A stretch of 64,000 nt of DNA from positions 30,033,869 to 30,097,868 of the forward strand of contig OZ023267.1 in NCBI GenBank assembly GCA_964006375.1, in the 5' to 3' direction. Positions 35,695-48,651 of this stretch are shown one piece after another. Position 1 is the first letter of the stretch, and the number at the start of each line of letters is the position of its first letter. The notes beneath the pieces are model-generated. The model had not been told where the DNA came from. It did not search any database and saw only the letters and a list, made by a program, of their open reading frames with translations. The position numbers and the translations under genes are program-made. This stretch comes from Tillus elongatus. Taxonomy: Eukaryota; Arthropoda; Insecta; Coleoptera; Cleridae.

Positions 35695-35988
35695 TCATTT
35701 GTTTTGTTCTTTCTCATACAATGATTTCAATTCTTTTTTTAGTATTTTGCCCGACTGAGTCTTTGGAATGTTTTCTATTACACATATTCCACCAATTATA
35801 CGTTTGTATTCTGCTATTTTGTCGTTCACAAACTCTGTCAAGTTCTTTATATCCAGTGTCTTATTTGCTTTAGGCACAACATAAGCTCTTGGAACTTCCC
35901 CATACTTTTCATGTGGTACCCCTATCACAGCAGCATCTCCCACCTCTGGATGGTCCCTTAAGATCTCCTCAAGTTCTGCAGGAGGCAC
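35695..35988 (-). CDS. acyl-CoA synthetase last exon: C-terminal lid domain
   Basis: The acceptor is ATTTTCAG just above 35988. Phase 0: VPPAELEEILRDHPEVGDAA joins KGFQ of the previous exon. It encodes the mobile C-terminal domain with EYKRIIGG and IPKTQSGKILKKEL, whose lysine (codon 35746-35748) is the catalytic residue for adenylation. The stop is at 35695-35697. Confidence 0.94.
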   Translation of the reverse strand: MPPAELEEILRDHPEVGDAAVIGVPHEKYGEVPRAYVVPKANKTLDIKNLTEFVNDKIAEYKRIIGGICVIENIPKTQSGKILKKELKSLYEKEQNK

Positions 35989-36233
35989 CTGAAAATGTTA
36001 GATACCTACATATTAAATTTTGCAAATTTCCGCACGAAAAGTTGTGTTAACTAGTTGTGAGGTCAAAATAAAGTAATCATCCAAGCTAGTTGTAAAGAAG
36101 TGTAGATTGTCAATGTGTTGTACAAACAACTTAAAAAAGAATCTTCGGTCAGCAGTAAATTTGAAAATTCATTGAAATTCTATAGTGGTCCGTATCAAGT
36201 TTGGGAAATATAGCTCGACCAGTAAAATAAAAT

Positions 36234-36900
36234 GCGGATTACGAAAAGTGAAATTGCAGAAATAAAAAATATTGTAAAGGAAGAATTAGCAGAATGTCTA
36301 CGTAATACGAGTTTTACTGACAATACAACTGATAAAATTATAGATCTGGTTATGGAAAAACTGGCTAAAAAAGAATGAAATGATGCTGAAATATAAAAAT
36401 TTTGAATGGTAAGTACAAATATAAACTGAAGAAAACGAAGTATTAAAAGAAAGGGTCGACAATTTGGAACAACATATTATATGTAAAAATGCACCTAGAA
36501 TACAGGGAGTTCCCGAAATCTCTCAAGAAGATGCCAGAAATGTTGTTGCAACTATATATACAAAAAATTTAAAATTACAAGTCCATGAATGGATGTCATC
36601 AAATGTTATCGAGTGGGTAAAACACCTGAAAATAACAAACCTCGACATATATCGGTCAAACTTGGTTCAGATAAAGTATTTAGTAATGTTATAAAAAACA
36701 AAAAACATTTCAAGAGAAGCAATATATTTATTATGGGGAACTCACTAAATCGAAGTTGGCATTACGTTGTGCCAAGGGAAAGGTGGGTAAAAGAAAAGTC
36801 TGGATTTGGAGAGGTAAAATTTACATCAATAACGATGATGTAAAAACTAGAATAAAACGATATATGCTGACCTTGGAAAGCTGTGTGGTATAATTCGTAG
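36234..36900 (+). pseudogene. LINE ORF1-like fossil
   Basis: Short coiled-coil-like frame (MRITKSEIAEIKNIVKEELA...) then, after stops, KERVDNLEQHIICKNAPRIQ, VIECYRVGKTPENNKPRHIS, VKLGSDKVFSNVIKNKKHFK and VWIWRGKIYINNDD in shifting frames. This order (coiled coil, RRM-like, C-terminal nucleic-acid-binding domain) is that of ORF1 proteins of insect non-LTR elements, which resemble the FP25K-type domain. Disrupted by several frameshifts. It lies in the last synthetase intron, opposite strand. Confidence 0.7.
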
Positions 36901-37029
36901 CGGAAATTGTGAGCACATTGTACGGATCTTTCCACTTTTCTGTGACTCTATTAACTGTAAGTTTCTTTGCTTTTTTTTACATTGCAACAAGAGATAGCGT
37001 ATTTTGTAATTGAAATTAAATTAAGCGGC

Positions 37030-38475
37030 TGTAGGTTAGGTTAGGTTCGGTTTGTATGTGAGTGGGCCATACCGGTCCCTCCACTGCGACCATATGGTCT
37101 ATTGTGGCTCACGCCTAAAAGTCTATATTTCGCCCAACAAAGCTAGCCTCCTACAGAGGTCGATAATTTTTTGGGCGAAAGTTGATCCAGATCCTCCGGA
37201 GCAAGCTTTATCTTGCCAAAGAGCAGGTATCTAGTCCTGTCCGCTGCCGGACCGGAACACAGTACGTGCTCTGCTGTCTCGTCACTCTCCATACATAGCC
37301 GGCACTCGATCTTCTGACCGACCCCAATGTGGTGCCGCAAGCGGCAGTGTCCTGTATACAGGCCGACTAGAGTACTCAGTTGTCTGTTTAACTCTAGAAG
37401 TTTTTTAGCCCTTGACTCAGACAGGCCATTTATGAAGGCCTTAAAGTGAGCTAATCCTGGAAGATTTTGCCAATATTGGATTGTCATTCTTTCTGTCCGG
37501 GTCTTTAAGGTGAGTTTTGCTGTGCATGATGTTATCTCCAGCACCGGTTCTGGTCCGACAAAGTCTCTCTGGGCACCACTCCTGGCAAGCGCGTCGGCCG
37601 CAACATTGCCATCATGGTCCGAGTGACCCGGTATCCAGACCAGCGACACCTCATTACAGCTGCCCAATTCGTTAAGGGCAGATTTACAACTCCATACCGT
37701 TTTTGAATTACACCGATAGGAACCAAGAGCCTTTATTGCAGCTTGGCTATCTGCACATATCTTTATCGATTTGTGTGTGCACTGGTTTTTTATACTTTCC
37801 CTTGCACACATCTCAATGGCATACACTCCTGCCTGGTGTATGGTTGCGTACTTGCTGAGGCTAGCTGATAGTCTAGCATCGGTGCTGGTCCATATGCGCC
37901 GGCTCCTACTCCCATATTGGTTCTGGAGCCGTCAGAGTACCAGCAGAGATCGGCTCTCAATAGAGTCGTTTGATTTCGCTTCCAGTCCTCCCTTTCCGGG
38001 AGGACGGTCTTGAAAGACAGATCTCTACTGATCTTTGTAGGCATCAAGTCTTGAGACCATTCCCAGAATCCCGTGACCCTCAATGTCATCGAGGAGTCCG
38101 GACCCTCCCAGACTGACTTCCTTCGGCATGCTGTCGGCCGTTTGCTTTAGTCTGTACGTTGTCCACCTCGCCACCCTCTCCAACCATATGTGAAGAGGTG
38201 GAATATTAAGGAGGAGCTCCAGAGCGGCTGATGGTGCGGTGCTTATCGCTCCTGTTATCATCAGACAAGCTTGTCTCTAGATGAGCCAGATTGGCCCTCG
38301 CGATACCACGAAGTGCCTTAGGCCACCAAACTATGGCTCCATATGTTATCATTGGTCTGATAACCACTACATAGAGCCAGTACATCTGTTTGGGGTTTGT
38401 TCCCCAGTTAGCGGCTGTAAGGTTACTATTAAATTGTGTGTGTAGAGCTGCAGATAAGTTTATTACTTCCACATC
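37030..38475 (-). pseudogene. LINE-C-related RNase-H LINE, second copy
   Basis: From 38475 down: RT thumb (PKQMYWLYVVVIRPMITYGA), SAALELLLNIPPLHIWLERV, then RNase H spread over frames with CWYSDGSRTNMGVGAGAYGP (first Asp), KICADSQAAIKALGSYRCNS (Asp) and SLVWIPGHSDHDGNVAADAL (last Asp). A CRLCMESDETAEHVLC zinc knuckle and a stop near 37143 follow. All RNase H acidic residues are visible, but frames are broken. 5' truncated. Confidence 0.9.
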
Positions 38476-38494
38476 GTCGATACGTGCGGAAGTA

Positions 38495-39190
38495 TGGCAT
38501 TGGCGAGAAAAATTTCAATTTTTTTTTGCTTAAACGTAGAAAGTGTTAAAACATATAGAAAACATTTTTTGGGAACGAAAGTTGTTTGTGTCTGTCGATC
38601 TGTCTGTCTGTCTGTTTGTAGTCACCATAACTTTTGAACGAATTGAGATTTCATGTTCAAATTTGGTACACTGTTAGCACCTGACAAACGAAGGGTTCGG
38701 ATTGTTTTTGCGTAAAATCGCTCCAGGGGGTAGGGGATGATTTGGTGTAAATTGAAAATTTTCCGTTTCGAATAATATAACGTTTTGGGTTTGTCCATTA
38801 GAAAACTTTCAGTTTCATCAAACATCTGGTATTCTATCCTAAAATTAAAATAGGGGTTGAATGTGTGGGGTGGAATATCGGTGACAGAAATTTCAAATAT
38901 TTTCTTTGCTAAAATGGCGTAAAAAGTCTCAAAACATATCGAAAACTTGAATCTAGAACGAAAAATTTTTTGGCTGTCGAGCGGTCGGTCTTTTGGCCTG
39001 TACGTCTGTCTGTTAGTGGGCGCAATAAGTTTCGAACGAATTGAGATAGCATCTTCAAATTTGGTAACCAACTAGCACCCGACAAATAAACAGCTCAAGT
39101 TGTTTTTGGGTAAGATCACTTCAGGGTATAGGGAATAAATGAAAGGTGATTTGGTAAAAATTAAAATTTTTTCGTTAAAACTCTAGTAAT
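38495..39190. repeat. divergent tandem duplication (~390-bp unit)
   Basis: Two copies share AAAACATAT(A/C)GAAAAC, a GTCTGTCTGT-type stretch, AACGAATTGAGAT, TTCAAATTTGGTA and GATTTGGT..AAATT in order, starting near 38500 and 38885. No coding sense found. Confidence 0.75.
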
Positions 39191-39690
39191 ATATATATTC
39201 AGAAGTTAATGGGTACAGGAATACGAATATTTTCCTTGTGCTCAAGTCATGGACCCTAAATTCATTTCATGAGAATATCTTTCTGAGGAGAGTATATTAC
39301 TACATCTATGTGGAAGTTATGATTCAATTTGCAGCACTATTGTAAAATAGCTACTTTGAATTTAGGTCTATATATATGGAATTTAATTTTTGCATTTCTG
39401 CTTCGGTTTCTGATCAACGTGGAACTTATATAGCGATTAAGTTTCACCTGCTACAAGTGTATATTGTATTCAGGCTATCTTTCTTGTTTATTGTTATATT
39501 TTGTTGTTCTTCATGTTTTATAGATTTCGGAAACATGGTGTACTTCTGTACACAATGTCAAACATATCAAACTCTGAAATAAGCTCTTACTGCTATTAAC
39601 TACTCTGCTGAGAGGGCTGTATTTGCCATAGTTAGTTCGGTGGAATTTACTGTCCAGCATGCCAGTGAACAGTATGTGGACAAACTCTTA
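39191..39690. other. intron, no recognised feature
   Basis: AT-rich; the 68-codon frame at 39376-39582 has no family resemblance. Confidence 0.4.
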
Positions 39691-39699
39691 TTTTGAATT

Positions 39700-40290
39700 G
39701 AGACAGGATATCAGAACTATGTTATAAGTCCATTGAGAAATTTGTAAACAAGGCATAGGTAGAAGAGAATATGCCTAGTATGAGCGGAATGTAGATCAAA
39801 ATAAGAATGCAATAAACTATAGCTCCATCCAAATATAATAGCGTGTCGAATTTATAGAACACAAAGTTTTACAAAACTTGCTGAGCATTTTCAATTCTGT
39901 CAATATGTACAGCATAGTCAGGTGATCAAATCACTGAACAATAATCAAATAAAGACCGTATAATCGATGAGTAGAGGATGGTCAACTTAGGGACACTGCT
40001 AAAAAGATTAGTGATTCTAGTTATCAACCCAACATTTTTGCAGCTCTTGAAGCAATGGGACCAATATGATACTCAGATCACGAACAGTATAAACCCACCT
40101 TAAGGGGATGCCATCTATGAGATACTTAGCATCTGCAGTGGTAGGTAAATTGGTAGGTAGTTCAATGGAAAAAACTAAATTATAAAACACTTACTTTAGA
40201 TTTAAATGAAAATCATTTGTATGACACCATGAAGACAAGAACTCTAAATCATGCGAAGGGTCTACATTTCAGGAGCTGCATACACAGCGA
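39700..40290 (-). pseudogene. LINE-I fragment: post-palm RT region
   Basis: The minus strand reads SHDLEFLSSWCHTNDFHLNL, ADAKYLIDGIPLRWVYTVRD, the text that follows the RT palm in Jockey-like LINEs. Many stops. No ends resolved. Confidence 0.6.
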
Positions 40291-40349
40291 ATACTGTGTG
40301 CATGGAATAATGCAATAGGACCTCGGTTCTATTTTGTTGGTTTTCGGAA

Positions 40350-40765
40350 CCCCGAGGTAATGATTAACAGAAACGTGTTGCTTGTTGATTTCTTGCCTCG
40401 TGGTGACACAATAAATTCTACGACGTATTGCGATACCTTAAAAAAGGCGAGGCATGTTGAATAAGGGGATCGTTTTGCTTCATGACAATTCAGCTCTCAA
40501 ACTCAAGATCTCTTCGCATCTTTACACTGGGAACAACCTGATTACCCTCCATACAGTACCGATCCTGCGCTCAGTGACTACCACTTGTTCCTGAATTTGA
40601 AGCAGCATCTGGGTGACCAGCACCACGACGACGATGTGAGGTCAAAACAGCTGTGTTGCAGTGGTTGTGAAATCAGGAGCAGTCTTCTATGAGGATGGGA
40701 TTCAAAAGCTCATTGCACGATATGATAAATTCCTCAACATTGGTGGAAATTATGTGGAAAAGTAA
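40350..40765 (+). pseudogene. mariner transposase C-terminal fossil 2
   Basis: Translation in mixed frames gives RNVLLVDFLPRGDTINSTTY, then a LLHDN block (second catalytic Asp), WEQPDYPPYSTDPALSDYHL (third Asp) and a C-terminal WKLCGKVK. Several frameshifts; inactive. A different mariner subfamily from the one at 1405. Confidence 0.82.
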
Positions 40766-40903
40766 AATAAAGTACAGGCATTTATGTAAAAATAAAATTG
40801 ATATTAAGAAAAGTTTAATTGCTTTTTTAATTTCAACACGGTATTTACTTTAAAAACACGCCTCGTACTTTCTTGTATACCCAAAATAAATATTCTAACA
40901 TAC

Positions 40904-41247
40904 CTGGAATCCTTTGACCTTAATGAGTTCCTTGTATCTATCTGTGATGTACAAAAAGCCTTCATCATCATATTTGCAGACATCTCCAGTTCTAAACCAC
41001 CCATCAAGGAAGGAGTTCTGATTCTCCTGGGGTCTGTTGTGATATCCTCTCATCACCTGAGGTCCTTTTACTAGTACTTCTCCAACTTGATTAGGACCTA
41101 AGGGTTCGTTACCTGGTTTGTCAAGGTCTATAATCTTCACTTGTGTATTAGGAACCAATTTACCTACTGTACCGGATAATTTCTTTTTCTGTGCCTGTCG
41201 TGGAGTCAGTAAGGCAATTACTGGAGAAGTTTCTGTTAGTCCAAAAC
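40904..41247 (-). CDS. acyl-CoA synthetase exon: adenylation core
   Basis: The acceptor is CTTTTATAG above 41247 and the donor GTATGT below 40904. The first codon is completed to Gly, giving GFGLTETSPVIALLTPRQAQ (conserved G-x-TE motif). Then GEVLVKGPQVMRGYHNRPQE and WFRTGDVCKYDDEGFLYITD (ATP-ribose-binding Asp) and RYKELIKVKGFQ, the hinge to the lid. Phase 0 out. Confidence 0.95.
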
Positions 41248-41679
41248 CTATAAAAGGGATATAAGAAGTTAGTAGTGGTTTTTCTTTTGGGAATTTTGAT
41301 GGTAGAACCAGTAAGAGTACAAAATGCATTTTTACTAATAATGATAATAATAATAATAACATTTATTTGTCTTAAATAACAATGCATTATAAAAAAGAAC
41401 ATGTTATTGATTTAACACTACCGCCAGGTAAATTTACTTGTAAAACTTTTGTATTTTAAATATGCAATATAAATAAGATATGTGCAGCTAAATACTCGCG
41501 GTCGGAATTTTAGCAGATTATCCATCATGAAAGAATGAATGCACAGAAAAAGAGAAATGGTCCAATGGGGGCACTTAACTACTGTTCAGAGAATGGGTGA
41601 ATTAGTGAAAATTTGTTGGTACAATGGCTGGATCACTTTAAAAAATCTGTCAAGGCAACCAAAGAAAATCCTGCTTTAT

Positions 41680-42185
41680 TAGTGAATTTTCGTAGAAATA
41701 ATTCACAATTGGCGAGATCCCGACTTTTGAATTCAAAAAAAATTTATTCAAATGAGCGTGAACTGGGACGCCTAGAACCCATATCCGGGGTCAGTTTCAA
41801 TTTGCTTTTGACAAAATTTGGCAGGTACCTTCCTTTTGTTAGTGGCTTGGATAAGTTCGTTAGCCAGGAAAATTGGACCAGGTTTTCCGGGAAAAATTTG
41901 GGGTTTTATGGGAAAATTTTAGGGTTTTCTGGAAAAATTTTTGGGGGTCTCTGGGAAAATTTTGGAGTTTTCTTCAGAAAAAAATTAATATCTCCAAAAA
42001 TTAAAAAGCTACGGTAACCAAATTTTGTACGTAGGTTTCACATATAAAAGGTAAACTACAAACCAAAATCTAGTCCTCTATGTTACAAGAAAAAAGTTAT
42101 AAGCATTTAATGAAAAAATGTTTGGTGCCAGATAATTTCTATGAAAATTCACTACATTATCGCACTTGCTGCGTCCAGACTTAAA
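41680..42185. repeat. (TA)n-core repeat copy without its TA array, ending in MITE-A terminus
   Basis: TTAGTGAATTTTCGTAG (41680), GAGATCCCGACTTTTGAA, AACTGGGACGCCTAGAACCC and GGATAAGTTCGTTAGCCAGG follow the family order, but the TA tract is missing: TTTCAATTTG runs directly into CTTTTGACAAAATTTGGCAG. The block ends with a MITE-A end (ACTTGCTGCGTCCAGACTT, 42164-42182). Confidence 0.7.
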
Positions 42186-42584
42186 AGGTTAAAAACCATT
42201 CTACTCACTACACCCTAGAGCCCTACACTGTAAAAAAAGAACTATCAATGACAGCATACCGTCGCACTGACACAGAAGTAAATGAGGAATTGTCTCATTG
42301 GCGGCGATCGGCGATACTGGGAAGCATAAAGAAAGGTGGCTACGATGCTGTAGTTGTAGTCAATGGGCTCATAGAGACACGTGCAGAAATGGAATGTGTG
42401 GACGCGGACGTATTTAGTGAATTCGCGGATAATGGCGTGCTATGTCGCCAAGATGGGGTATCGTGGCAGGCAATACCGGCCATTCATGAAGTTAAAAAAA
42501 TCATATTTGTACTTTTGATCAGTCTTTATTTTTAGAATATATTGTGTTGTGTTTCGCAGTCTAGATGCTTGAATTTTCGCGTTT

Positions 42585-42832
42585 TCTGTCAATTCTATTT
42601 GAATAATGAGGAAAATGTGGACCAAAAGTCTTTGAGGGTGCGGCATTCCCCGGCTTCGTCCAGGGGTTTTTCCTTTCCCTTCTGCATGCATACAACCACC
42701 CACGATGCATAAACCAACAGAAAAATTTCTTGGTAACAACCCCCCAAAAACGAGACCTGGGGCAAATAAGGGTTCTGTGCAGCGTAAACAGGATTTTAAG
42801 AAGGTACAGCTGCAATATTATATAAAGGCAGC
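42585..42832. repeat. fragment of the palindromic element, left of the DNA transposon
   Basis: CATGCATACAACCACCC, GCATAAACCA and AGAAAAATTTCTTG match the arm of the palindrome at 50200-51085. Another piece lies at 44920-45110, on the far side of the DNA transposon. Confidence 0.65.
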
Positions 42833-44910
42833 CCCATAATTAATTGGACATTAGCTAACGGGAGATAGCCGGCACAAAAATAAAGCGACTGGGCTTAACA
42901 TGCCTTAGTAAAATGTTACTAGTTTTCGTTTTATAGGGTATTTACATAATTTTTCTTAAAACTATTTCTTCAAATATTTTGAAAGTGTTTCAACCTATTG
43001 TTATGAAAAGTCGCATCGTATTATTAGGCATTATGGGTAATACGATGACGGTATCAATTTCAGCACTGCCGCTAGGTGGCGCCACCGACAGCAACACTGG
43101 TTCACTAACATGGTCATAATTTTTTGTCCACCCTGTATGCACATTTTCGAAGAAAACTAAAGAAAGTCCACACAGAAAAGGTATACTTCCTTAGAGTCGA
43201 AAAAGTTTACCGTTTTCAAAATAAACGTACTTTTTCGACGAAAACAAAAAATCTGTATTTTTTGTTGGTAAGTATGTTATGGTAGCAACTAGGAACTTGT
43301 TTACTATAACTTGTCAAAATCGACTGATATTAAACAAGTATCTTTAATTGTCACTTTATTCTTGTTATTTGCGTTAAAATGCCGCGTCATAATGATTTTC
43401 CAAATTCACAAATGCAAGATATGGTGTGTCTTTATGCCCAGAAAAATTTTTGCTCGTGCAGAGCAGCACAGCACTATTTTGAGCTTTATCCTGATAGAAA
43501 GCAACCAAACCAAAAAACTTTTTACGCACTGTATGATAGATTAGGTGAAACTGGCTCATTTCATCCCAAAAACAGAAATGCAGGAAGACAGAGTGTAAGT
43601 GATGCTGATATGGAAGACGAAATCATAGATGAAGCCTCATTCACCACAAGAGGTGTGTTCATTTTGCGGAATATCCATACCTATGCGATTGAAAATCCTC
43701 ATGCTATCCGCGAACATCATTTTCAATACACATTTGGTGTGGCATTCTTGGAAATTGTATTGTGGGATCATTTAAACTGCCACCTAGACTTAACGTATCT
43801 CTTGATTTTGAGATATAATTTACCGATCATTTTAGAAGATGTACCTTAAACTTTAAGGAGTGACTTTTGGTTCATGCATGATGGTGCACCAGCACACTAC
43901 ATCCGAGATGTGCGAAATTATTTAGATGCAATTTACCTTTAAAGGTGGATTGGTGGAGGTAGTGTGCACCCATTGCCAGCACGTAGTCCCAAATTAAATC
44001 CGCTAGATTTTTATTATTTTTGGGGTTATTTAAAGTCACTGGTCTACAAAGATCAAATAAATAACTGCCAGCAATTATGGGAAAAGATAGTACAGGTGTT
44101 AATGATGTCAGAGCTCAAAAAAATTCATTTTTTAAAGTAAGAGATAATTTTTATAAACGAGTGAGAAAATGCATCGCCGAAAATGGTAAACACTTTAACT
44201 ACTCTGATTTGTTGCTGTTTTGCTTCTAAAGTTGCAGTTTAATTTTAGATTAATTTAGCTACGTAGATTAATGCAATTTGTAACAATCTTTCCCATATGT
44301 ATTTTGTTAACTATTTCTTTTTAATTAATAGTTTTATAGATGTAATTTTATTTCATGGCTTTGTTGAATTCTTAATAAAAATGTTTTTTTCGGTAAAGTA
44401 CATTTTATTGTGCTAAAAAGTATCTACAACAGATACACATAATTTGCACTAAGATCGAAGCCTTCGAGAACACATAACGTTAATTTAATTCCAATTAAAA
44501 ACTACGTTTCTTTTGAAAATGGTCAACTTCTGCGACTTCAAAGAAGTATATCTTTTTTGTGTGAAATTAAGTGGGCTTTCTTTATTTTTGTTCGAAAATG
44601 TGCATACAGGGTGGACAAAAAATTATGATAATGTCAATGAACCAGTGTTGCTGTCGGTGGCGCCACCAAGCGGCAGTGATAAAATTGATACCGTCATCGT
44701 ATTACCCATGATGCCTGATAATACCATGCCACATTTCATAATAATATGTTGAACCACTCTCAAGATATTAAAAAAAATAGTTTTAAGAAAAATTATTTAA
44801 ACACCCTTAAAACGAAAACGAATAACATTTTATTAAGGTATGTTGAGCCCAATCGCTTTATTTTTGTGCCAGCCATCACCCCTTAGCTAATTATAGGGTA
44901 CCTGTATAGG
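42833..44910 (+). mobile_element. DUF4817-type DNA transposon with ~300-bp inverted ends
   Basis: The left arm (about 42833-43152) is mirrored by 44590-44910: CGGCACAAAAATAAAGCGA, TTTCTTAAAACTAT, GGCGCCACCGACAGCAACAC and GTCCACCCTGTATGCACATT all recur inverted. Between them a plus-strand transposase starts at 43379 (listed separately). It lies in a synthetase intron on the opposite strand, apparently inside a copy of the palindromic element. Confidence 0.85.
43379..44225 (+). pseudogene. DUF4817/DDE transposase, interrupted
   Basis: ATG at 43379 gives MPRHNDFPNSQMQDMVCLYA, RAAQHYFELYPDRKQPNQKT and RLGETGSFHPKNRNAGRQS, the N-terminal helix-turn-helix region common in insect elements. The frame stops at 43849. 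The DDE part follows with FWFMHDGAPAHYIRDVRNYL (second Asp), an in-frame stop, and PARSPKLNPLDFYYFWGYLK (the catalytic Asp of SPDL is Lys). The first-Asp region is poorly preserved. Non-functional. Confidence 0.88.
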
Positions 44911-45110
44911 TCCGCCTAAGCTGTTTTTCTCCATTGTTAGTTTATACTTCCTTTTATCCTGTTCCCCGCCCATGACCTCTATTCACTCCAGGTCCCGTGA
45001 CTTTCTTGGGTGTTGGTTGCAAGAAATTGTACTTATGGTTTATGCCTCCAAGGGGGGTTCTAAGCATGTTTCTAAAACATTTTTTTAATAGCCCTCCGTG
45101 AGCTCATCTA

Positions 45111-45887
45111 CAAATTTACCAAGTATTATTATATACTACTAATCTACTTGTTAATTCTAAGATGTGTGAGTTTTTTGCTTAGAAATTGATTGTAGAAAAT
45201 TATAAAACTATTATTTTGTAGTGTACAAATATATACCTACCTAGATATTATACAATCAAACAATTTATTTATTGTGATTAGTTGCATGTTAATAAATGTT
45301 AATATATCAAGTACATAAACTATTTAAAAAACCCTAAACCTGCGTTGTGGTTTAGAAGAAAAACATTTGTGTCCAATTTGAGGCGTAAGCGATTTACAAT
45401 TTCATATATATTAATTAATTTTTTCATCCTTTCGAAGATAAACCAATTAGTTGGACCCATTAATTTAAAACCCATTAATATTTCATTACTGTCTGTTACT
45501 ATGTGAAAAAAATGTTAATTTAAACTTGCTATTAAATGTTTAATTTTCTTATAAGCCCAAAAAGAACGTAACTTTGAAAAGCCGAACACAAAAATGCCGG
45601 CTGATTTCAATATTCAATGTACTATTATTCCACTAGATTTAAATTGGGGATACATGTCACATATTCCCGCGCCACTTTCTGATTGGTCGAGAGTTGCGAT
45701 GTAACCTGTTTAACCCTTGGCTCGACTTATCCATCATTCTGTTAACAACATGCTTGCTTTCCTGGTTTTCTGATATCTCTATAACCATTTTTGAAGGTCT
45801 CAATGATTCGAAAATTTAATTGGGATTTAATATCTATGTTAATTCAATACTTTAAAATGAGAAAAAAGTGTAAATTAAAACATTTAC
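45111..45887. other. intron, no recognised feature
   Basis: AT-rich intronic DNA; no supported gene. Confidence 0.4.
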
Positions 45888-46031
45888 CTTGGATAATATT
45901 CAGGTTCCTGTTGGCTTTCTTATACATTCTTTCTTCATCTAAAGCACCTAACGGGGCAGCTCCACTGACGATAGTTCTTACAGACTCTAGGTCTTCGGAC
46001 TTTACTGCAGGACTCGATGCCAAATATAAAA
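45888..46031 (-). CDS. acyl-CoA synthetase exon
   Basis: The acceptor is TTTACAG above 46031 and the donor GTAAAT below 45888. It enters and leaves in phase 1. It encodes LYLASSPAVKSEDLESVRTI and VSGAAPLGALDEERMYKKAN then RNLNIIQ. The SGAAPL segment is the conserved strand near the acid-substrate pocket of 4CL-like enzymes. Confidence 0.94.
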
Positions 46032-46081
46032 CTGTAAATAGTTGTTTTTATAAAAAATAAAACAATAAAGATTTTAATTAC

Positions 46082-46267
46082 TTATTGGCGGTACTACAAA
46101 GAGCACGTCTGGTTTGTGTTGTTTGAGCATGTTCATATATATGTCCGGAGAAAACTTTGGCAGGCTTACAGTCTTAGCTCCGATGTGAAGGGTATGTAAT
46201 AAGTTGATCGTTAGACCGTAAATGTGGAAATGTGGCAGCACTGCTGGTATGACGTCTTGATGATCAA
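46082..46267 (-). CDS. acyl-CoA synthetase exon
   Basis: The acceptor is TTTTTTTAG above 46267; the donor GTAATT starts a 50-bp intron (46032-46081). It encodes VDHQDVIPAVLPHFHIYGLT, then LLHTLHIGAKTVSLPKFSPD and DVLFVVPPI. PHFHIYG is the conserved His/aromatic motif lining the substrate pocket. Its first 13-17 bases and upstream intron are duplicated at 49605-49798. Confidence 0.94.
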
Positions 46268-46514
46268 CTAAAAAAAAATCGAAGGATTAGTAACATTTTA
46301 AATCTAGCAGAGTCAGAAAAACGTTCGTGGAATTTTCGTTTTTTTTGTTGTTGTTGCAGTAATCATTACAATAAAAATAAACTTATGTATCAACCCCTTT
46401 AGACAGTAGAACAATATAACTTATGCAAACAAACACTATAATATATTATCAATAGAAAATAATGCCCACAGGGGTACTAGCACCTGTACCTGATACCACA
46501 GACATTAATGACTA

Positions 46515-46659
46515 ACAGCTTTATTGCCTAATAAATCTGCTCCTCAGCCAAAGACACGAAGAACCCATACAAAACCCGCAGACCATACAAAACAAAAAAG
46601 TTATTAAAAACAACCCATACACACGAAAATCAAAATACTTAATCGGTCTATTAGTGAAT

Positions 46660-46660
<1 letters not shown>
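46515..46660. repeat. inverted repeat partner of 48706-48830
   Basis: CCTAATAAATCTGCTCCTCA, GCCAAAGACACGAAGAACCC, and TTATTAAAAACAACCCAT recur inverted at 48706-48830, about 2 kb away. It is followed by a (TA)n-family terminus TTAGTGAATTTTTATTT. Confidence 0.85.
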
Positions 46661-47460
<800 letters not shown>

Positions 47461-48179
47461 CGTTTCATTGACAATGGCAAACCTAGCTTATATGAGATCT
47501 AGTATGTTGTTGCCCGGTGACGGAACATTTGATATTATTGCGCAGGTCTGTTAGACGCTGTAACTGACGTTTATCGTATGGTATGAGATTGTTTATATGT
47601 TTATCTGTTTCAGTCGAGAAGTTATTGTGTTATTTGGGAAATTTTTATATACAAGTGCAAATTATTCCTTTATTAATGTTAGTGGGTGGACCGAACAGTG
47701 TTTGTTATATTTTATCAACACATTTAAAGGATCGAAGTTTTACAAAAAAAGACTGATATGCAACAGGTTCGTTATTTTCTCTATGATGCTTTGGCGGTAA
47801 TTTTAGTTAAGTTTATGGTTTAACGGTCCATAATTTTTAGCAAATTTTCGTACAAAAAAATTCGAATTCGAAATTTTAAAAAGATTTCTTCAAATGAGCG
47901 CAAACTAGCCCCCCTGGAATCCATATCCGGGTTTACGTTCAGTTTTGATCTGCTTACATATATACAGGGTGACGTATTTCTACGGTAAAGCTCAATATAG
48001 TTGTTATTATACAAGAGACGAGAAAACATTGTATAAGTTAATTATAGGGTGTCTCGAGCTGCATCTTATAAAATTATTTTGACAATCACAGGCTGGCCCA
48101 TAAGTCGTTGGTGATCCCTACAAAATTTTTTCGAACACCCTTCTTTTATTGCATTTTTTATCGAAATATGTGTGTAAGA
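47461..48179. other. intron with scattered repeat pieces
   Basis: No gene. 47870-47960 contains the CATATCCGGGTTTACG-type block of the (TA)n family. 48070-48130 contains a GGCCCATAAGTCGTTGGTGA block recurring at 46985, 51905, 53830, 54603 and 63670. Confidence 0.5.
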
Positions 48180-48490
48180 AAAAAATCGAGACGCAGTAAG
48201 TGCGTTTTGGTAGCAAATTTTCATTAAATGCTTCAAATTTCAATAACTCAATATGCTATTAACCTAAGGTTTGTTGGTTGGAAACCAACGTTTAAAGTTT
48301 ATTTTCGAAAAATTTGTGTACATTTTCAAACAATAAGTTATTTTGATAAAATATGGCACATTGTTTCTACTATATAGATTATACCGATAACCAAATTGAT
48401 GACTGCTTGCATAAAAAAATACATATTTGATATTCAAAGCATTTTAATAAAAATTCACTGCCATAAGGCACTTTCTGCGTCCATACTTTT
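48180..48490. mobile_element. MITE-A copy (~310 bp)
   Basis: Bounded by GAGACGCAGTAAGTGCGTTT at the left and its inverted counterpart GGCACTTTCTGCGTCCATAC at the right. The interior shares AATAACTCAATATGCTATTA and ACATTGTTTCTACTATATAG with other copies. No coding capacity. Confidence 0.8.
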
Positions 48491-48549
48491 TTCTCCTTCG
48501 TCCTTCACCATTTCTACTAGCTTTTAGTGAAATTTCGTAGACAAAATTT

Positions 48550-48651
<102 letters not shown>

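Noticed and set aside
42248..42535. 95-codon frame with moderate GC in a synthetase intron
   Set aside because: No family resemblance, no splice context, and it runs into repeat sequence.
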